DNA of 64,000 nt from Linum tenue (Eukaryota > Streptophyta > Magnoliopsida > Malpighiales > Linaceae), in contig CAMGYJ010000009.1 in the NCBI GenBank assembly GCA_946122785.1, forward strand, positions 27,501,633 through 27,565,632, read 5' to 3'. Both the position numbers and the translations under genes were made by a program. Below, in pieces: positions 10,045 to 22,823 of this stretch (positions within the stretch are counted from its first letter, which is position 1; every line of letters begins with the position of its first letter). The notes under the pieces are model-generated. The model was not told the DNA's origin. It worked only from the letters and a program-made list of their open reading frames with translations, and did no database searches.

Positions 10045-11214
10045 ATGAGTGGTGCGTCAAGCTCAATGGCGACGGGAGCCCAGCCTTCAAGGCCATGGGC
10101 GCAGTTATTTGGAATTCCGGAAGCAAATCGGCTGTGCTATGTGAAGCCTGAAGTGGTCAATGGAGGGCTTCGCATGCCGAAGGAATTGAAGGAGGCGGGG
10201 GCGGCTCGCTGGAAACATTGTCTGGTGGGTCAATTTCTCCAGTCTCCTCCTGATCTAATTGTTCTGCGTAGATGGGCGAATCGACTTTGGGGACACGATG
10301 GAATTGTTAGGGTTTCGCTGTTGTCCGATCAACTGATTCTGATTCAACTGCCTTCTCAAGCTACGTGTGATTGGATTCTAAATAACGGACCATTGTTTTA
10401 CTACGAGAATTTGCTTTATCTCCGACCTTGGGTCCCCGGAATCAGTGCTGAGGACTTGGGTCGCAGAGAGCTTCTGATCTGGGTGCGTCTCATGAATATT
10501 CCTCTTGAATATATCGATTCTCAGGGGCTTAGTCGTATTGCAAGCTGGGTTGGCACGCCGCTGGGAGTTGATCATACCACCAGAAGAGGAGCGCGAATGG
10601 GATATGCTAGGGTACTGGTTGAACTGCTTTCGGATGGGGTATTCCCTGATCATGTGATGTTGCATCCGGATGAGGGTTCACCGATTCGAGTGGGAGTTAG
10701 CTAGTGTCACTTGCCTGAGGTTTGCTCTAGGTGTGTCCTGTTTGGGCCTTATTCTTGTGGGGGTCAGCCAATGCAACAGGTGTGGAGGCGACGAGCTGTT
10801 TCTCAAGTAACTCAGGTAGAGGATAGTGTGCAAATAGTGCCAGTGGAGGGGGAACAGTCTGGTCAGCAGCAGTCTGAGTCGCAGAATGAGGAGGAGGCTT
10901 TATTGATTGGCTCAAATATTGTTGTGTATGCGTCTCCTGGAAAACTGATTGGGGTTAATCTTGAAGACTCTTTCCAATCTACTGTGGTTGTCACTGATTC
11001 ACCGAGATTGCCATCTGAGGCTGAGTTTCAAAAGGTTATAAATGGTGTTAAGCCACATTCTAAGTCTCCTGGTAGTCCTATTAGTGTCCTGCAACAGACT
11101 CATTCTCCATTCCAAGTTCTTGGTGAGTTGGGGGAGTGTGAGATTACTAGTTTGCAGGATGCTCCTTTGAAAATTGGGAAGAAGAAAGGGCGGCAACCCT
11201 TGTCTTCAGGATGA
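10045..11214 (+). pseudogene. LINE-B ORF1, DUF4283 (Gag-like) protein, one internal stop
   Basis: Starts at ATG 10045. The first part runs to an in-frame TAG at 10702-10704, and the second part continues at 10711-11214 in the same frame. The DUF4283 domain is recognisable: WVRLMNIPLEYID, GLSRIASWVGTPLGVD and YARVLVEL. After the stop a degenerate zinc-knuckle-like LPEVCSRCVLFGPYSC follows, then a Ser/Gln/Glu-rich tail. This family encodes an RNA-binding ORF1 product that forms the LINE ribonucleoprotein. The TGA stop at 11212-11214 overlaps the ORF2 start. Confidence 0.8.
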
Positions 11215-12110
11215 ATATTCTTTTCTGGAATATTAGGGGGTTTAACAAACCCTCTAAGAGGCGGGACTTGATGAGAGTCCTGAGGTTGAGGCAGGTGGAG
11301 ATAGTAGCAGTATTGGAAACTAGGGTTAGGAAGTGTAAGCAGGATAAGGTTTTGGAGGATTGCTTTATTGGCTGGGAACGTTGTTTGAATTATGTGGACT
11401 CTGAGCTGGGGCGTGTTTGGATCTTCTGGCAGCCTGAGGTGACTTTGCGGGTTCTCAAAGCTGGCAAGAATTTTGTGCATGCTCTGGCTTAGGGGGAAGA
11501 CAAAATTCCATTCTTTTTGACTGCTGTGTATGGCTCAAATGAGGAAGTGGAGAGGAGAGATACTTACAGGGAGTTAGTGAGGTATAAGGTGGTTCATAGG
11601 ACCTGGATAGTGGGGGGGGGGGGGGGGGATTTCAACGCTGTGGTGCATCCGATTGAAACTTCAAATGTGAGATTAAAGACTTCTAGTATGATTGATTTTG
11701 AGAACTGGATTAATGAGATGGAATTGGTTGATTATCGTACTACAGGACCCTGGTTTACTTGGGTTAACAATCAGCAAGAGAATCCTATAGCTAGGAGGTT
11801 GGACAGGGCGATGGTTAATGTGGAGTGGCTAGATAGTTTTCCACACTGCATGATGGAAGCGATTGTGGCTCCCTTTACTGATCACTGTGGTATTTTGTGT
11901 GCTACTACCCCGACTGTGAAGTCTTTACCCAAGGCTTTCAAGTACTTTGCATTTTGGGAATCTCATCCTGATTTTCTCAAAATTGTGGAGGAAGCTTGGA
12001 ATGTGCCAGTTCAGGGGTGCCCTTGGTATAGAGTGCAGTGCAAGCTTAAGGCAGTGAAGCAGGCTCTCCGGAAACTAAATAAGGATGTATTTGCTAACAT
12101 CAGTGAGTAG
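11211..12110 (+). pseudogene. LINE-B ORF2 N-terminus, apurinic-like endonuclease
   Basis: Starts at ATG 11211, overlapping the ORF1 stop as ATGA. This domain nicks the genomic target before reverse transcription. Visible motifs: NILFWNIRGFN, a Glu in AVLETRV, TAVYGS, GDFNAV, RRLDRAMVN and TDHCGIL (usual SDH). An in-frame TAG lies at 11490-11492 and another stop follows 12110. A run of 17 G's at 11612-11628 expands the glycines before the catalytic GDFN box. Confidence 0.8.
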
Positions 12111-12116
12111 GTTAAG

Positions 12117-13924
12117 GTGATGGAGCAACAGTTAATGACACTCATACGACATTCACTTGATTCTCCTGATGAGGAAATACTAAGTGAAAGATCAGAATTG
12201 CAAAAGAAGTATGATGAGTTGAGCAGGAGGAGAGTTTCTATTGGCAGAAGTCGCGTGTGGATTGGTTGGCTAAAGGGGATAAAGGCACCCCGTTTTTTCA
12301 CCAGGCTGTTAAAATCAGGAACTCAAAAAAGGCAATTAAGAAACTAGTTACTAAGGCAGGTGAGGAGGTGGTGGAGGTGGATAGGATTGCGGATGAGGCA
12401 GTAGCTTTCTATCAGAGGCTCTTTGGCAGGATAAATGAAGAAGTGCAGGCTGATGAGGAAATGCTTAGATCACTTATTAAGGGGCGCCTAACAGGAGAAG
12501 CTGTTCAAATGCTAAGTGCTCCATTTTGGCGGGAAGACATTAAGGAGGTGTTTTTTCACCTAAATAGCTCCAAAGCGCCTGGTCCAGATGGATTCTCGGC
12601 GGGTTTCTTTAAGCACACCTGGCATATCATTGGAGCTGACATCATTGAAGGTACGATGGATTTCTTTTCCTCGGGTCGAATGTTAAGTGGTATTAATGCT
12701 ACTGTTGTCTCACTGATCCCTAAGATTCAGAATGTAGAGAAGCTAAAAGACTTCAGACCTATTTCTTGTGTGAATGTTTTGTATAAAGGGGTCTCTAAAT
12801 TTTTGGCAAATAGGTTGAAAGAGGTTATGCAGCAAGTGATTAGTCCTAACCAAACTGCATTTATACTGGGGAGGAGAATAATGGACAATATTTTGCTTGC
12901 TCAGGAACTAGTTAGTGGCTATAATAAGAAACAACTCTCTTCTAGGTCAGCTATAAAGGTTGACATTATGAAAGCCTTTGACTCGGTAAATTGGGATTAT
13001 CTGCTTAAGGTTATGAAATTCATGGGCTTCCCTGTGCAGTACATTGAGTGGATTAGAGTTTGCTTGTCTACTGCCCATTTTAGTATCAGCTTGAATGGGG
13101 GGCTTTGTGGATTTTTCAAAGCACAAAAGGGAGTGAGGCAGGGAGATCCCTTGTCTCCATACCTTTTCTGTTTGGCTATGGAGGGACTCTCGGGTTTACT
13201 TTACAGGGAAGCTATGGCTGGTTCGTTACCTTTTCATCCGATGTGCAGCAAGGTAGCTCTCAATCACCTTTGCTTCGCAGACGATCTCTTGATATTCACA
13301 AAAGGGTCAGGGCAGGCTATACTGAAGGTGAAGGAGGTGCTTCATATTTTTTACTTAATGTCAGGTTTAAAGTGCAATCCTGAAAAATGTGAGATCTATT
13401 TTGGTGGAGAGGCTATTGGTTTTAAGGAAAATGCATTGGCCATTTCGGGGTTTAAGGAAGGTGTTCTCCCGGTTTGATATCTAGGTTTGCCACTTATGTC
13501 TGGAAAGGTGAGCTCTGCTGAGTGGGACATGTTGTTGGACAGAATCACTTTGAAGATCAGGTCTTGGCGAGCAAGAAAGTTAATATATGCTGGGCGTTTA
13601 CAGTTGATATCGTCGGTTCTTATGGGGGTCGTCCAGTTCTGGTTTCAGCTATTTGTCTTCCCGAAGAAGGTTCTGCACAAGCTGCAGAAGCTATGCTCAG
13701 ACTTCCTCTGGCACGGGGAGGATACAGGCAGGGCGAAGGTGGCGTGGGAGCGGATTGCTTATCCTAAGACTGAAGGAGGCCTAGGCTTACGGGATCTTGT
13801 ATCATGGAACAAGGCATGTACTGCCAGAATGCTTTGGATTTTAATGATGCAAACCGGGGCCTTGTGGGTAGCCTGGATGACTGCATATAGGTGTAAGGGG
13901 AAGGATGTGTGGCTTATGTAGGTT
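12117..13924 (+). pseudogene. LINE-B ORF2 reverse transcriptase domain
   Basis: A frameshift near 12230-12250 moves the reading frame, which then stays open from 12257 to 13477. RT motifs are well kept: [56 protein letters not shown] and the catalytic FADDLLIF. A TGA at 13475-13477 interrupts between LPV and YLGLPL. The frame then continues through the RT thumb region (SWRARKLIYAGRLQLI) to a stop near 13921. Only a few point lesions separate it from an open frame, so it is younger than LINE-A. Confidence 0.85.
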
Positions 13925-14569
13925 AGTCCCTTGAGCTCATGGGCGTGGAGGAGAATCCTAAAGATGAGGAACTCTGTTCAGCCGTTTATGAGGAGGGTCG
14001 GGGATGAGGGCCTTTGGAATGGGAAGCTGATGCCTCGTTACTCAGTGAAGATGATATGGGAGACTCGTCGGCCGTCGCAAGGTAAGCAGCACTGGTCTGC
14101 GTTTCTATGGGGTAAGTACTATGTACCGAGGTGGAGCTTTATTGCATGGCTGGTTATTATGGATGCCATTGTTACTAAAACAAAGTTGGTGAGTTGGGGG
14201 AAAGTGGTTGATGCTAGTTGTGTGTTGTGTGCTATGAGTAATGAAACTCGAGATAATTTATTCTTTGACTGTTGCTTCTCGAATGCCTTAGTGCACAGTG
14301 TGGGGGATCTGTTTCTCAGCAGCTCGTGGGAGTTTCGCCTATCGGATGTGTGTGTGATCGCAAAGCGGGGCACGACGTTGGGGAGGCTCATAGGTCCGAT
14401 CTGGTGCTCTCTGATTACCTTCATCTGGCAGGAAAGGTGTCGGAGGGTTCATGATGAGGCCCCTAGTACTGCGGCAGTAGTACAGGACTTATGGAAGAGA
14501 GAGTTCTTTTACTTTGTGTCTGCATCATCAGTACTTCAGAATGATTGTATAGCTATAAACTTGAATTGA
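13925..14569 (+). pseudogene. LINE-B ORF2 C-terminus, zf-RVT domain
   Basis: Continues in the same frame after a stop near 13919-13921. The zinc-binding region reads CVLCAMSNETRDNLFFDC: the usual HLFF histidine is Asn here. The terminal WQERCRRVHDE segment matches IWKERCRRVYGA in LINE-A. Ends at a stop at 14567-14569, followed by a 3' UTR with AATAAAA near 14675. Confidence 0.8.
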
Positions 14570-14703
14570 GTAGACATAGTGAGGGGGGTAGAAATGTAGT
14601 AGGGTTCTTGGGGTGAGGCTTGTACTTGCCCTTCGTTGTATCAGCGTGCATTTTTGCACTTTCTTGTTTTGGTAATAAAATGGGAACTGATTCAACGAAA
14701 AAA

Positions 14704-15750
14704 ATAATAATAAACTAGAATGATAAACGATACAAACCGAATTGATATAAATATTACAAAGTGGACTTATAAACATTACAAAATAGGTCGATAAACATCA
14801 CAAATTCAACACAGCCGCCGGAAAATCTACCTCTGCCATCTTTGATCGTCGGAAAATCCGTCATCGCTGATAATCGGAAATGCACCGTCATCCTCTCTCT
14901 CTGTCTGAGGGGAAAATTTACAAGAAAAAATGGATTCATGAGCTTGGAGGAAAAAATTCCCCCTGGCTGGAAAAAATGACCGTCGTCGGGACAGGCTGGT
15001 CGGAGAAATTTCCCTAGGAAAAATTGATCCTCGTCGGTAAAAAAATCCCCCAAGCTGTCGGGAATTACTTAGAAAACAACTGGTCGACGGGAGGGTGATT
15101 GTTAGTGGGCTAAGTTTTTTATTTTATGTTTTATTATTTTAATAATAACTTAAATAATAATAAAATTACTACATTGTCCTTTCTTAAATTGAATTAATTG
15201 GAGCCACTGGATTTTAATGAGGTGGAAAGTCTGAGATTAACTTAGTCATGTTACTAAGGACCCCCTAGTCATCTGATCTTAGCGCAATAGATAGGTTACA
15301 AAATCTGCTACTAAAAATAATTACAAAATTACACTTTTAACCTTTTATTTTAATTACATTAACGATTCAAGATACATACATTGATACAAAGGGGCATGAA
15401 GGTACTTTCTCTTCTTTTTATTTCCTGACAGCCTCCAGGGTCTTATGAGAGAGAAAAGCTTGTTTTACCAATCAAAAATTATTTTTCTAATCTCTTTTGT
15501 TTTAATTAGATGATATGATTCATATCTCCTTTATTTTAATTTAATTTTTCTTCTTCATAGAAATGGGGCATTAATTAAAATCTACACAATGATATCCATT
15601 TTGCTATATTTGTGTAAAAAATAGTTTTTCAAAACACATGTTAGTTGTAGTATTATCATTATTATATCTGTCATATCATAATCTTACCACTATTGTAAGG
15701 CTAATTGCATGTTACAACACAAACATATAAGGATATTATCACTATATCAT
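14704..15750. other. AT-rich intergenic DNA, no gene seen
   Basis: Moderately GC-rich at 14810-15060, AT-rich elsewhere. The GC-richer patch has CGTCGG and GGAAAAT motifs and may be an old element piece. No frame longer than about 100 codons shows a recognisable domain. Confidence 0.4.
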
Positions 15751-17480
15751 AGCGATACATCAATTTTTTTTTTGTCAAACATAAGACCACATACCAACAT
15801 CATATCACTATCATATCATGCTTTTATCATTATACCTTGGGATGAAAATTGATATAAGTGTGGTAACCCGTCCCACATTTTTGTTGTTAACCACAAACCA
15901 CAACATCATGATTGTACTAACAAAAGACAGCATCGCAGCAATTAGTGATTATCTACTAAAAATTTAATCTTTCAATGCGTGAAGCGTTGCGGCCTCCACC
16001 AACAAATCAGCTATTCTCCACTGAATTATAGAGATGTACTATTGTGTTGTTCGTGGAGATGAAAAGTATTTGATATTTGACTTTTGCGTGGAGGAAAAGA
16101 AAGATGAAATTCTTTGTTTACAAACTAGAAATTAATCCCACTTGACACACGCTATATATTTTCACTATGCTATTGAGTTATTTTATCCTCTTAAGAAATT
16201 AGTTCTTACTCCTTATATTATAAATTATTAATAACTAATATAGTGAAACTAAAGGTAAAATAAAAGATTGTTAGCATTTGACCCAAAAAAATGTTATAGT
16301 ATATTATAGTTATACTGAACTTTGTGGGCTAGTTATTAGAGAACTTTGACAATGCTATATAGTATTGGTACTATAGGGTTTTATCTTTATGGTACAACTT
16401 AAAATTGTACATTTACATCATAGTACAACTTCAGATTGTACCTATACTTTTTGTACAAATTCTTTTATGGTACAACTTGAACTTATACCTTTATGTGATG
16501 GTCCAACTTCAAGTTGTAAAGTTGTACCATAACATAATGGTACAAATTGCTTTATGGTACAACCTAAACTTATACATTTAATGTTATGGTACAACTTTAA
16601 GTTATACATTAAAACACCAATACTATATAGCATAGTAGAAGTGCTCATAGTTATTATGGTTAGTGTCAGATTAAACAAAATTTGTTAGTCAAATGTAATT
16701 ATAATAGGTGTTGTGGATTTACCACTAATCACAAAAAAATAAATTATTTTACTAACCACAAACAATCACTATCCACAATTGTGGGTGTAGTTAACCACAA
16801 TGTGTGTGGTTTGCGGGATCCACAAATGACAAACCAAACTTTCACCCCTAATTATTTCATAATGATAATATTATGATATGCGAGAAATATGATGTTGTCA
16901 AATTATTTTGTCAAACATTAAACCTCATACCAACATCATATCACTATCAACATCAACATCATACGCTATGATATCATAACAGTGTCAGTTGTAATATCGT
17001 GATATGTTAGTGGTATGATGACCTGAAAAATTTATTGTTAAAAAATGGATATAATCGTGTAGAGCACAATAAATCTGAATTTTCTATACGCAACTGTTTC
17101 CGAAATTCAATGTGAAACGCAACTGACATATCAAGATCTTACCATTATAGTAAAATTGGCTACACATCATATCACAATTTTATGATGATATTATCACTAT
17201 ACCATAGTGATGATATCATGATATAACAGTGATACGATACCATCAAATTATTTTATCAAATATAAGACCTCATATCAACATCATATCATCATCATATCGT
17301 GATATTTTCATTATACTATATTGATAATTTTATGATATGATATGATGTCATCAAATTATTTTTTCAAAACATAAGATCTCATACCAATACCAAAGCACTA
17401 TCATACCAACATCATATCACTATCAGTGGTAATATTGTGATATGACTATGGTATGATATATCATCTTATAGAGCACAAAA
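15750..17480. repeat. Dispersed degenerate CATATCA-rich repeats
   Basis: A module resembling ATCAAATTATTTTGTCAAAC followed by a CATACCAACATCATATCAC stretch appears near 15757, 16893, 17245 and 17351. Between copies the DNA is dominated by ATATCATGATAT-like palindromic words. No coding potential. Confidence 0.55.
16353..16633. mobile_element. MITE-like element with TIR ATGCTATATAGTATTGGT
   Basis: About 281 bp. The left end ATGCTATATAGTATTGGT is mirrored by ACCAATACTATATAGCAT at the right end. The interior is a chain of ATGGTACAACTT / AAGTTGTACCAT words in both orientations. No clear target duplication is visible and no superfamily is assigned. Confidence 0.6.
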
Positions 17481-19140
17481 ATATGATATTTCTACGTTGT
17501 TCTTTTTGAAATTCAATGTAGAATGAATGAACTATAGTCCGTTGAATTTTCAAAGAAGATTTGAAAAGTGCTTTAACAATACACTTGAAAATCTTCGAAC
17601 AACCCCAAAAATCACGTCAGTTGCCCAAATATCCGGTCAACTCTCTCCTAAATATCTTATTTCCCTCCTTGCTCTTATATATGCTATTTTGACTTTTTAA
17701 TAACATTTTCACACAATAAAACTTTAAATAGGTACAAAATTGATCTTTTAATTATTTAGACTCAATTACTCATTTTATTATCAATATTTTCATTGATAAA
17801 GTGTTTTGCTTTTATTTTGTCATAAAAGAATTAATTTTTGACTAATTTTCTTCAAATAACATGCAAGAATGGATCAATCTTTCCCGTCCAACATCCACAC
17901 AAATATTAGTCGATTTGATCCATACTTGGTTCGAATCGAACCGAGATACCCGCCTCACTCACCCGGCCGGATGATCCGCATTTCACCAAAACATTAGCAT
18001 GTTTTTTGAAATACGGTACCCGATCGAATTGGACTTTTTTCACAATTATTTGAATCCGCTAATAGCTTAGATAGCGCCAAAGTTGAATTAAATTGGCCGG
18101 CAATGATCAGAACATAATCGAACCAACTCTGCCCATACCGGAGCAAGCTTCGTTTAGCGGTGGCTGTGACGAAGCCATATCATTCTGCAGTTGAGAAACA
18201 CGCAACTATTTGTCATTGACCTTAGTTTCATTTTGATGAATGAATATTGTGATTTGTGGGTAGTTATTAATTCTTGTGTAACTATAAACCGTAATATATA
18301 TATTTCATGTTGTTCAAGTTTTTGTTTGACCTGCACCAAAGAACAAGTTTTTGTTTGACCAGATCGGAATACAAAGAGTACGGCGAGGAATCTGCATCGT
18401 TAGCTGCTTTGATTAGAAAACTTAATTAGGCCAAACAATTAACCGAAGCACGTCAGGAACATATATGTTTATGAATAAAAGGGCCAAATCACCGACATGA
18501 TTAGGTTTGGCGTGGTCATGATAAATATGTTCCAAGCATAATTAGTCGTGAAGGAATTTGGAAATAGTGTGAAATATTATTAAATGATGGCGGTTGAACG
18601 ATTGCGTTAGAATGTTGTTGTAATTAAGGTTAGCCTGTTCATTTTAATAGATCAAATGGATAAATCTTATCTTTTCTTCTTTGGATGATACACAAATCCT
18701 ATCTTATTCTGAGAAGATTGAAGTGGAAAATTGAAGGTTGGAGAATCAAAATTTTCATTTCTACCTTACAATACATTTTAAAAGTTTGATTTGCTCCATT
18801 TCAAAATTCCTACAATGAGAGTGAAAGTAGGGAGGGTATTTTCGTCTATACAATCACTTTTTCCTTTCATAAAAAAAGATATCAATGCTAGGACTTGTAT
18901 CACGGTCTCTTCAATCAAAGACAAGAATTATAATCAATTAAACTAGACACATTTGTTGTCTTTAACCAATACAAAACATACAGGAAGTTAAAATTTGAAA
19001 AGCAGAGTACATTTGTATCACGGTTAGCTAGCCCGCTAAGTCTCATGTTTATATTTTCATATTTTAATAAGTACTTTAGAATTTCTAACTTATAAATGAA
19101 GGATAATCTTAAAATCTCAACACAAATATCATTGTTTGGA
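17480..19140. other. AT-rich intergenic DNA, no gene seen
   Basis: No ORF with a recognisable domain and no clear terminal repeats. A short GC-richer island at about 17940-18000 has no convincing frame. Confidence 0.4.
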
Positions 19141-21280
19141 ATATTGCACATTGAATTGAAGTGTTCAACGACTACATAAGAACACTAGCACCATACATTT
19201 CAAGAAAAATAAACATGACAAACACGGAAATGCACTAGCTTGACAATCTATGCTAAAATTCGAGATTTTTTAATCATTTAATTTGAGTGATAGTTTAGTC
19301 AAATCAAGCAAATAATGGACAATTGTTCATGACCAAAAATAAATACATATATATTGCATTATGAAAAAACAATGTATTTTAACAATCTCACAAAAACAAT
19401 AAAGACTTTCATATACGACCCCTTATTCAGCATTGTAATAAATGAAACAATTTTTATCAATATGATGCAATGTTCAAGCTAAGGTCCAATTATTAATTAC
19501 CAGTATATAGTATTCAGCTTAGTAAACTATTTCAATATCAGCAGCTAATAGGTTAGCATGCTAACCCCATAAAGGGGTTTGAAAAATGACACCCCTTGAT
19601 ATTAAATGCGAATCTATATATTTTAACACTCATATTAAATACACATAGGAAACTAAATGCATCATATTAATTACTTGTCTTTTTTTATTTAAACCTACGT
19701 TAAATACAATTCTCTCTCCCTATCTCTTATTCATCCTTTTTCCATCAACCTCTGACTGCCATACTTTTCCGATGAAATCCCTCCGGTAGACTTCCTCCGG
19801 CCACCCGCAAAAATGTACCGTTACATTAAAAAAATTTATCAGTGCAGTGATACATTGTACCATTGCACTGATATTTATACCACTGCACTTAAACCCAGAT
19901 ATGATATTTTGTACCAGTGCACTGGTAGCGTTACCAATGCACTGGTAGAAATACCAATGCACTGGTAGAGATACCACTACACTTGTAGCGATATCACTGC
20001 ACCGGTACAAATATCATATATGAGTTTAAGTGCAGTGGTACAAATATCAGTGCAATGGTACAAAAATCATAACTGAAAAATCGAAAAATCATATGTGAAA
20101 AATCAGAAATCGAAAAATCATAACTGCGGAAGCATGATGAGAGGGAGGAGAGAAGAGGGATTATTTGCTTTTTTGGAGAGAGAATTGTGTTTAGTGTAGG
20201 TTTAAATTTGAAAAAGGCAAGTACTTAATGTGAGGTATTTAATTCCCCAACGTGTATTTAATGTGAGTGTTAAAATCTACACTTTTCATTAATAGTTACC
20301 AAATGATTGAGGAAAAATGGACCAATAAGGAAGAGGGTGTCAAAAATCAAACCCTTTTGAGGGTAGTCACCGTATCCTACCCCGGAGCTAACTATTAATG
20401 ATTACTTGCTTTCTGTTTGAGGGTTTAATGTAACACTCTCATGCCTACACTCTAAGCATTTGTTTTCTTTTTGCCAATATTTTTTGCAGTTATTTGTTAA
20501 ATCAACTATGTTTCTCACTTTTCATTCCTAATTATTCACTGCGTCCTACCAACTTATGGGAATGATGAATATTTTTTTCATGTCTAATCTATTGACTATA
20601 AATGTTTCTTATCACTTAAATTCAATATTCTCACATTGAATTGAAGTGTTCAATGACGACATAAGAAAATTAACACCCTACATTTCAAGAAAAATAAACA
20701 TGACAAACACGAAAACCCACTAGTTTGACAATCTATGCTAAAATTCGAGATTGTTTAATCATTCAATTTGAGTGATAGTTTAGTCAAATCAAGCAAATAA
20801 TTCACGATTATGTATGGCCAAAAATAAAAACTAATGTATTGTATTGTGAAAAAAGAATGTATTTTAACAATCTAAAAAAATAATAAATACTTCCATATAC
20901 GACCCCTTATTTCAGCATTGTAATAATAAAACAATTTTTACCAACATGATGCAATGTTCAAGCTAATGTCCAATTATTAATCACCAATATATACTATATA
21001 GTATTCAGCTTAGTAAACTATTTCAATATCCACAACTAAATATAATGATTACTTGCTTTCTGTTTGAGGGTTTAATGTAATACTCTCTTGCCTACACTCT
21101 AAGCATTTGTTTTCTTTTTTCCAATATTTTTTCAGTTATTTGTTAAATCAACTATGTTTCTAGCTTTCCATTCCTAATTATTCACTGCTTCCAACCAACT
21201 AATGGTAATGATGAATATTTTTTTCATGCATAATCTATTGACTATAAATGTTGCTTATCACTTAAATTCAACGGTATCCA
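19140..21280. repeat. Tandem duplication of a ~650-bp unit, first copy split by a MULE-like insertion
   Basis: Block X (19140-19550) recurs at about 20630-21045, and block Y (20395-20640) recurs at about 21046-21280, with roughly 85-95% similarity by eye. The order X-insertion-Y-X'-Y' shows a tandem duplication whose first copy was later split by the element at 19552-20385. Confidence 0.75.
19552..20385. mobile_element. Mutator-like non-autonomous element
   Basis: About 834 bp between copies of AGCTAA at 19543 and 20386. Related inverted regions near both ends include GGGTTTGA, TGACACCC and TTTTAACACTCA(T/C)ATTAAATACAC. The right end reads GGGGTAGGATACGGTGAC on the minus strand. The flanking duplication is 6-9 bp and imperfect. 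The centre (about 19850-20060) holds about 21-bp repeats built on CAATGCACTGGTA. Confidence 0.6.
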
Positions 21281-22145
21281 TGTTAAGTTTGATTTCTCCA
21301 ACATAATCTCACATTATCTCAAAAAAGCAGCATATCGTGCGATTGATATCATAGTTTTGTTAGGTAAAGTTCATCAAACTCAATCAATATTCGAACTCTT
21401 TGAAGTAGCTATCTACATGTGATTATGAAGTACCGAGTAGCTAAAACTATACTTGAGTTAGTACAATCTTTTGCGCTATCAATTCAAATTCAATACATGA
21501 TTATCTTATTAAAATTTAGTCATACTAATTGTGCAGTAGCCAGTAGGGGACATCTTATCAAAATCATATCAAAAGACTCCTTGATTGATCAGTTTCAGGA
21601 TGTAATCAATTATAACAAATATAAGTGATCAGATTTATAAGATGCTCTCAAAGTTTGCTATAATTATTGAAGTTCAGCAACACGTTAATCGTAAGGTGGT
21701 CATTGGGCATTTGGCTATCTCCTAGCTCGCCTAGGCGTTATAATAAAAATAGTAATTTTTAATATTGATGAATGAAGTAACAGTTCTGAAGCACTTTCAT
21801 ACTTCAGTCCAAATGATTTAACAACAAGCAAAATAACTCTCAAATTTATATTTTTTACCAAATGGTATAATTAATTCATTTATGAGCCGAAATAGCTAAT
21901 TATAAGCACTTAAATTTTTAAGTTAAAACTCGTATGATACAATTGTTTGACGAAATGGTTTTTATCATTGAGTGGTTCTATCGAGTGAACTCTCTAAGAA
22001 CATGGCTTACTTTATTATTCCATAGGTGGATATAATATATATCTTCATCGTTACTTTTACATTGGATTCAATTTAGTATACTTTTTCGTTTAGATAGATT
22101 TTTTTAATGATGTCTTGTGATATAATATATCATTATTGTATGATG
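21280..22145. other. AT-rich intergenic DNA, no gene seen
   Basis: Nothing recognisable. The only frame of note, 21419-21628, is short and without domain features. Confidence 0.4.
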
Positions 22146-22153
22146 GTGATGGC

Positions 22154-22823
22154 TAGGACTGGAAATTTGGTATCGGTATTTGGGATATACCGAATACCGT
22201 ACCGAATTTGTCTATATTTGGTATTACCGAAATACACGTATTATTTCTTGGGATTGAGATTCAATTTAAATTGTTATTCATTATTAGGGATTGGGATTGA
22301 GATCGGTATATACCAAAATACAGAACAATACCGAAATATAAGCTAATGTGTATTTTATCCTCCCAACTTAATTCTCTAATTCACTACTACACGATCCTCA
22401 ACCACCAATCTATTGTTATTTTCATAACACCAAAAAACAAACATTAGTATTAGTCTTATCTCAGCCTCCAATTCATCAAATTAAAGATTAGCAATGACAA
22501 AAACTTGAGATGTCACCTCACCTCCATTCTCCTTATCCATATCCTAGCTCAAACCAAACTCAAGACTCTTTGCTTAGTCTCTTTGTCCTATATTAAACAA
22601 TCAAATCTAATTTATATATTTAATTATTAATTGGAAAGGTAATTAATTTCTTATTTGATAATACCGATTGGGATACCGAAGTACCGATTGGGATACCGAA
22701 ATATTTAGGGATTGGGATACCGAAATTATTTAGGGATTGTGATTGAATTCATGATGCAATTCGGTATTTGGAATTTCGGTATTTGGTATTGGGATACCGA
22801 TACCGTACCGATTTCCACCCCTA
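22154..22823. mobile_element. hAT-type MITE rich in GGTATCGGTA motifs
   Basis: 670 bp. Termini TAGGACTGGAAAT and, on the other strand, TAGGGGTGGAAAT are of hAT type. The interior is full of GGGATACCGAA and its reverse complement. The 8-bp flanks GTGATGGC and GCGTAGGC match at five of eight positions, compatible with an old duplication. Confidence 0.65.

Larger units (their letters stand above)
9791..14703 (+). mobile_element. LINE-B: near full-length non-LTR retrotransposon
   Basis: Contains a 5' leader, ORF1, ORF2 and a 3' tail ending CTGATTCAACG plus A's. Flanks show a plausible diverged target duplication: AGAATG...TTAAACGAAAC at 9774-9793 and AGAATGATAAACGATAC at about 14718-14734. Order of domains: DUF4283, degenerate zinc knuckle, endonuclease, RT, zf-RVT. 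The coding frames are broken several times. It lies just beyond the tail of LINE-A and shares its 3' end, so both belong to one family. Confidence 0.85.

Noticed and set aside
15838..16852. Possible hAT element with GGGATGAAA and TTTCACCCC ends
   Set aside because: Terminal match is about nine bases and no convincing 8-bp duplication was found; it also overlaps other repeats.
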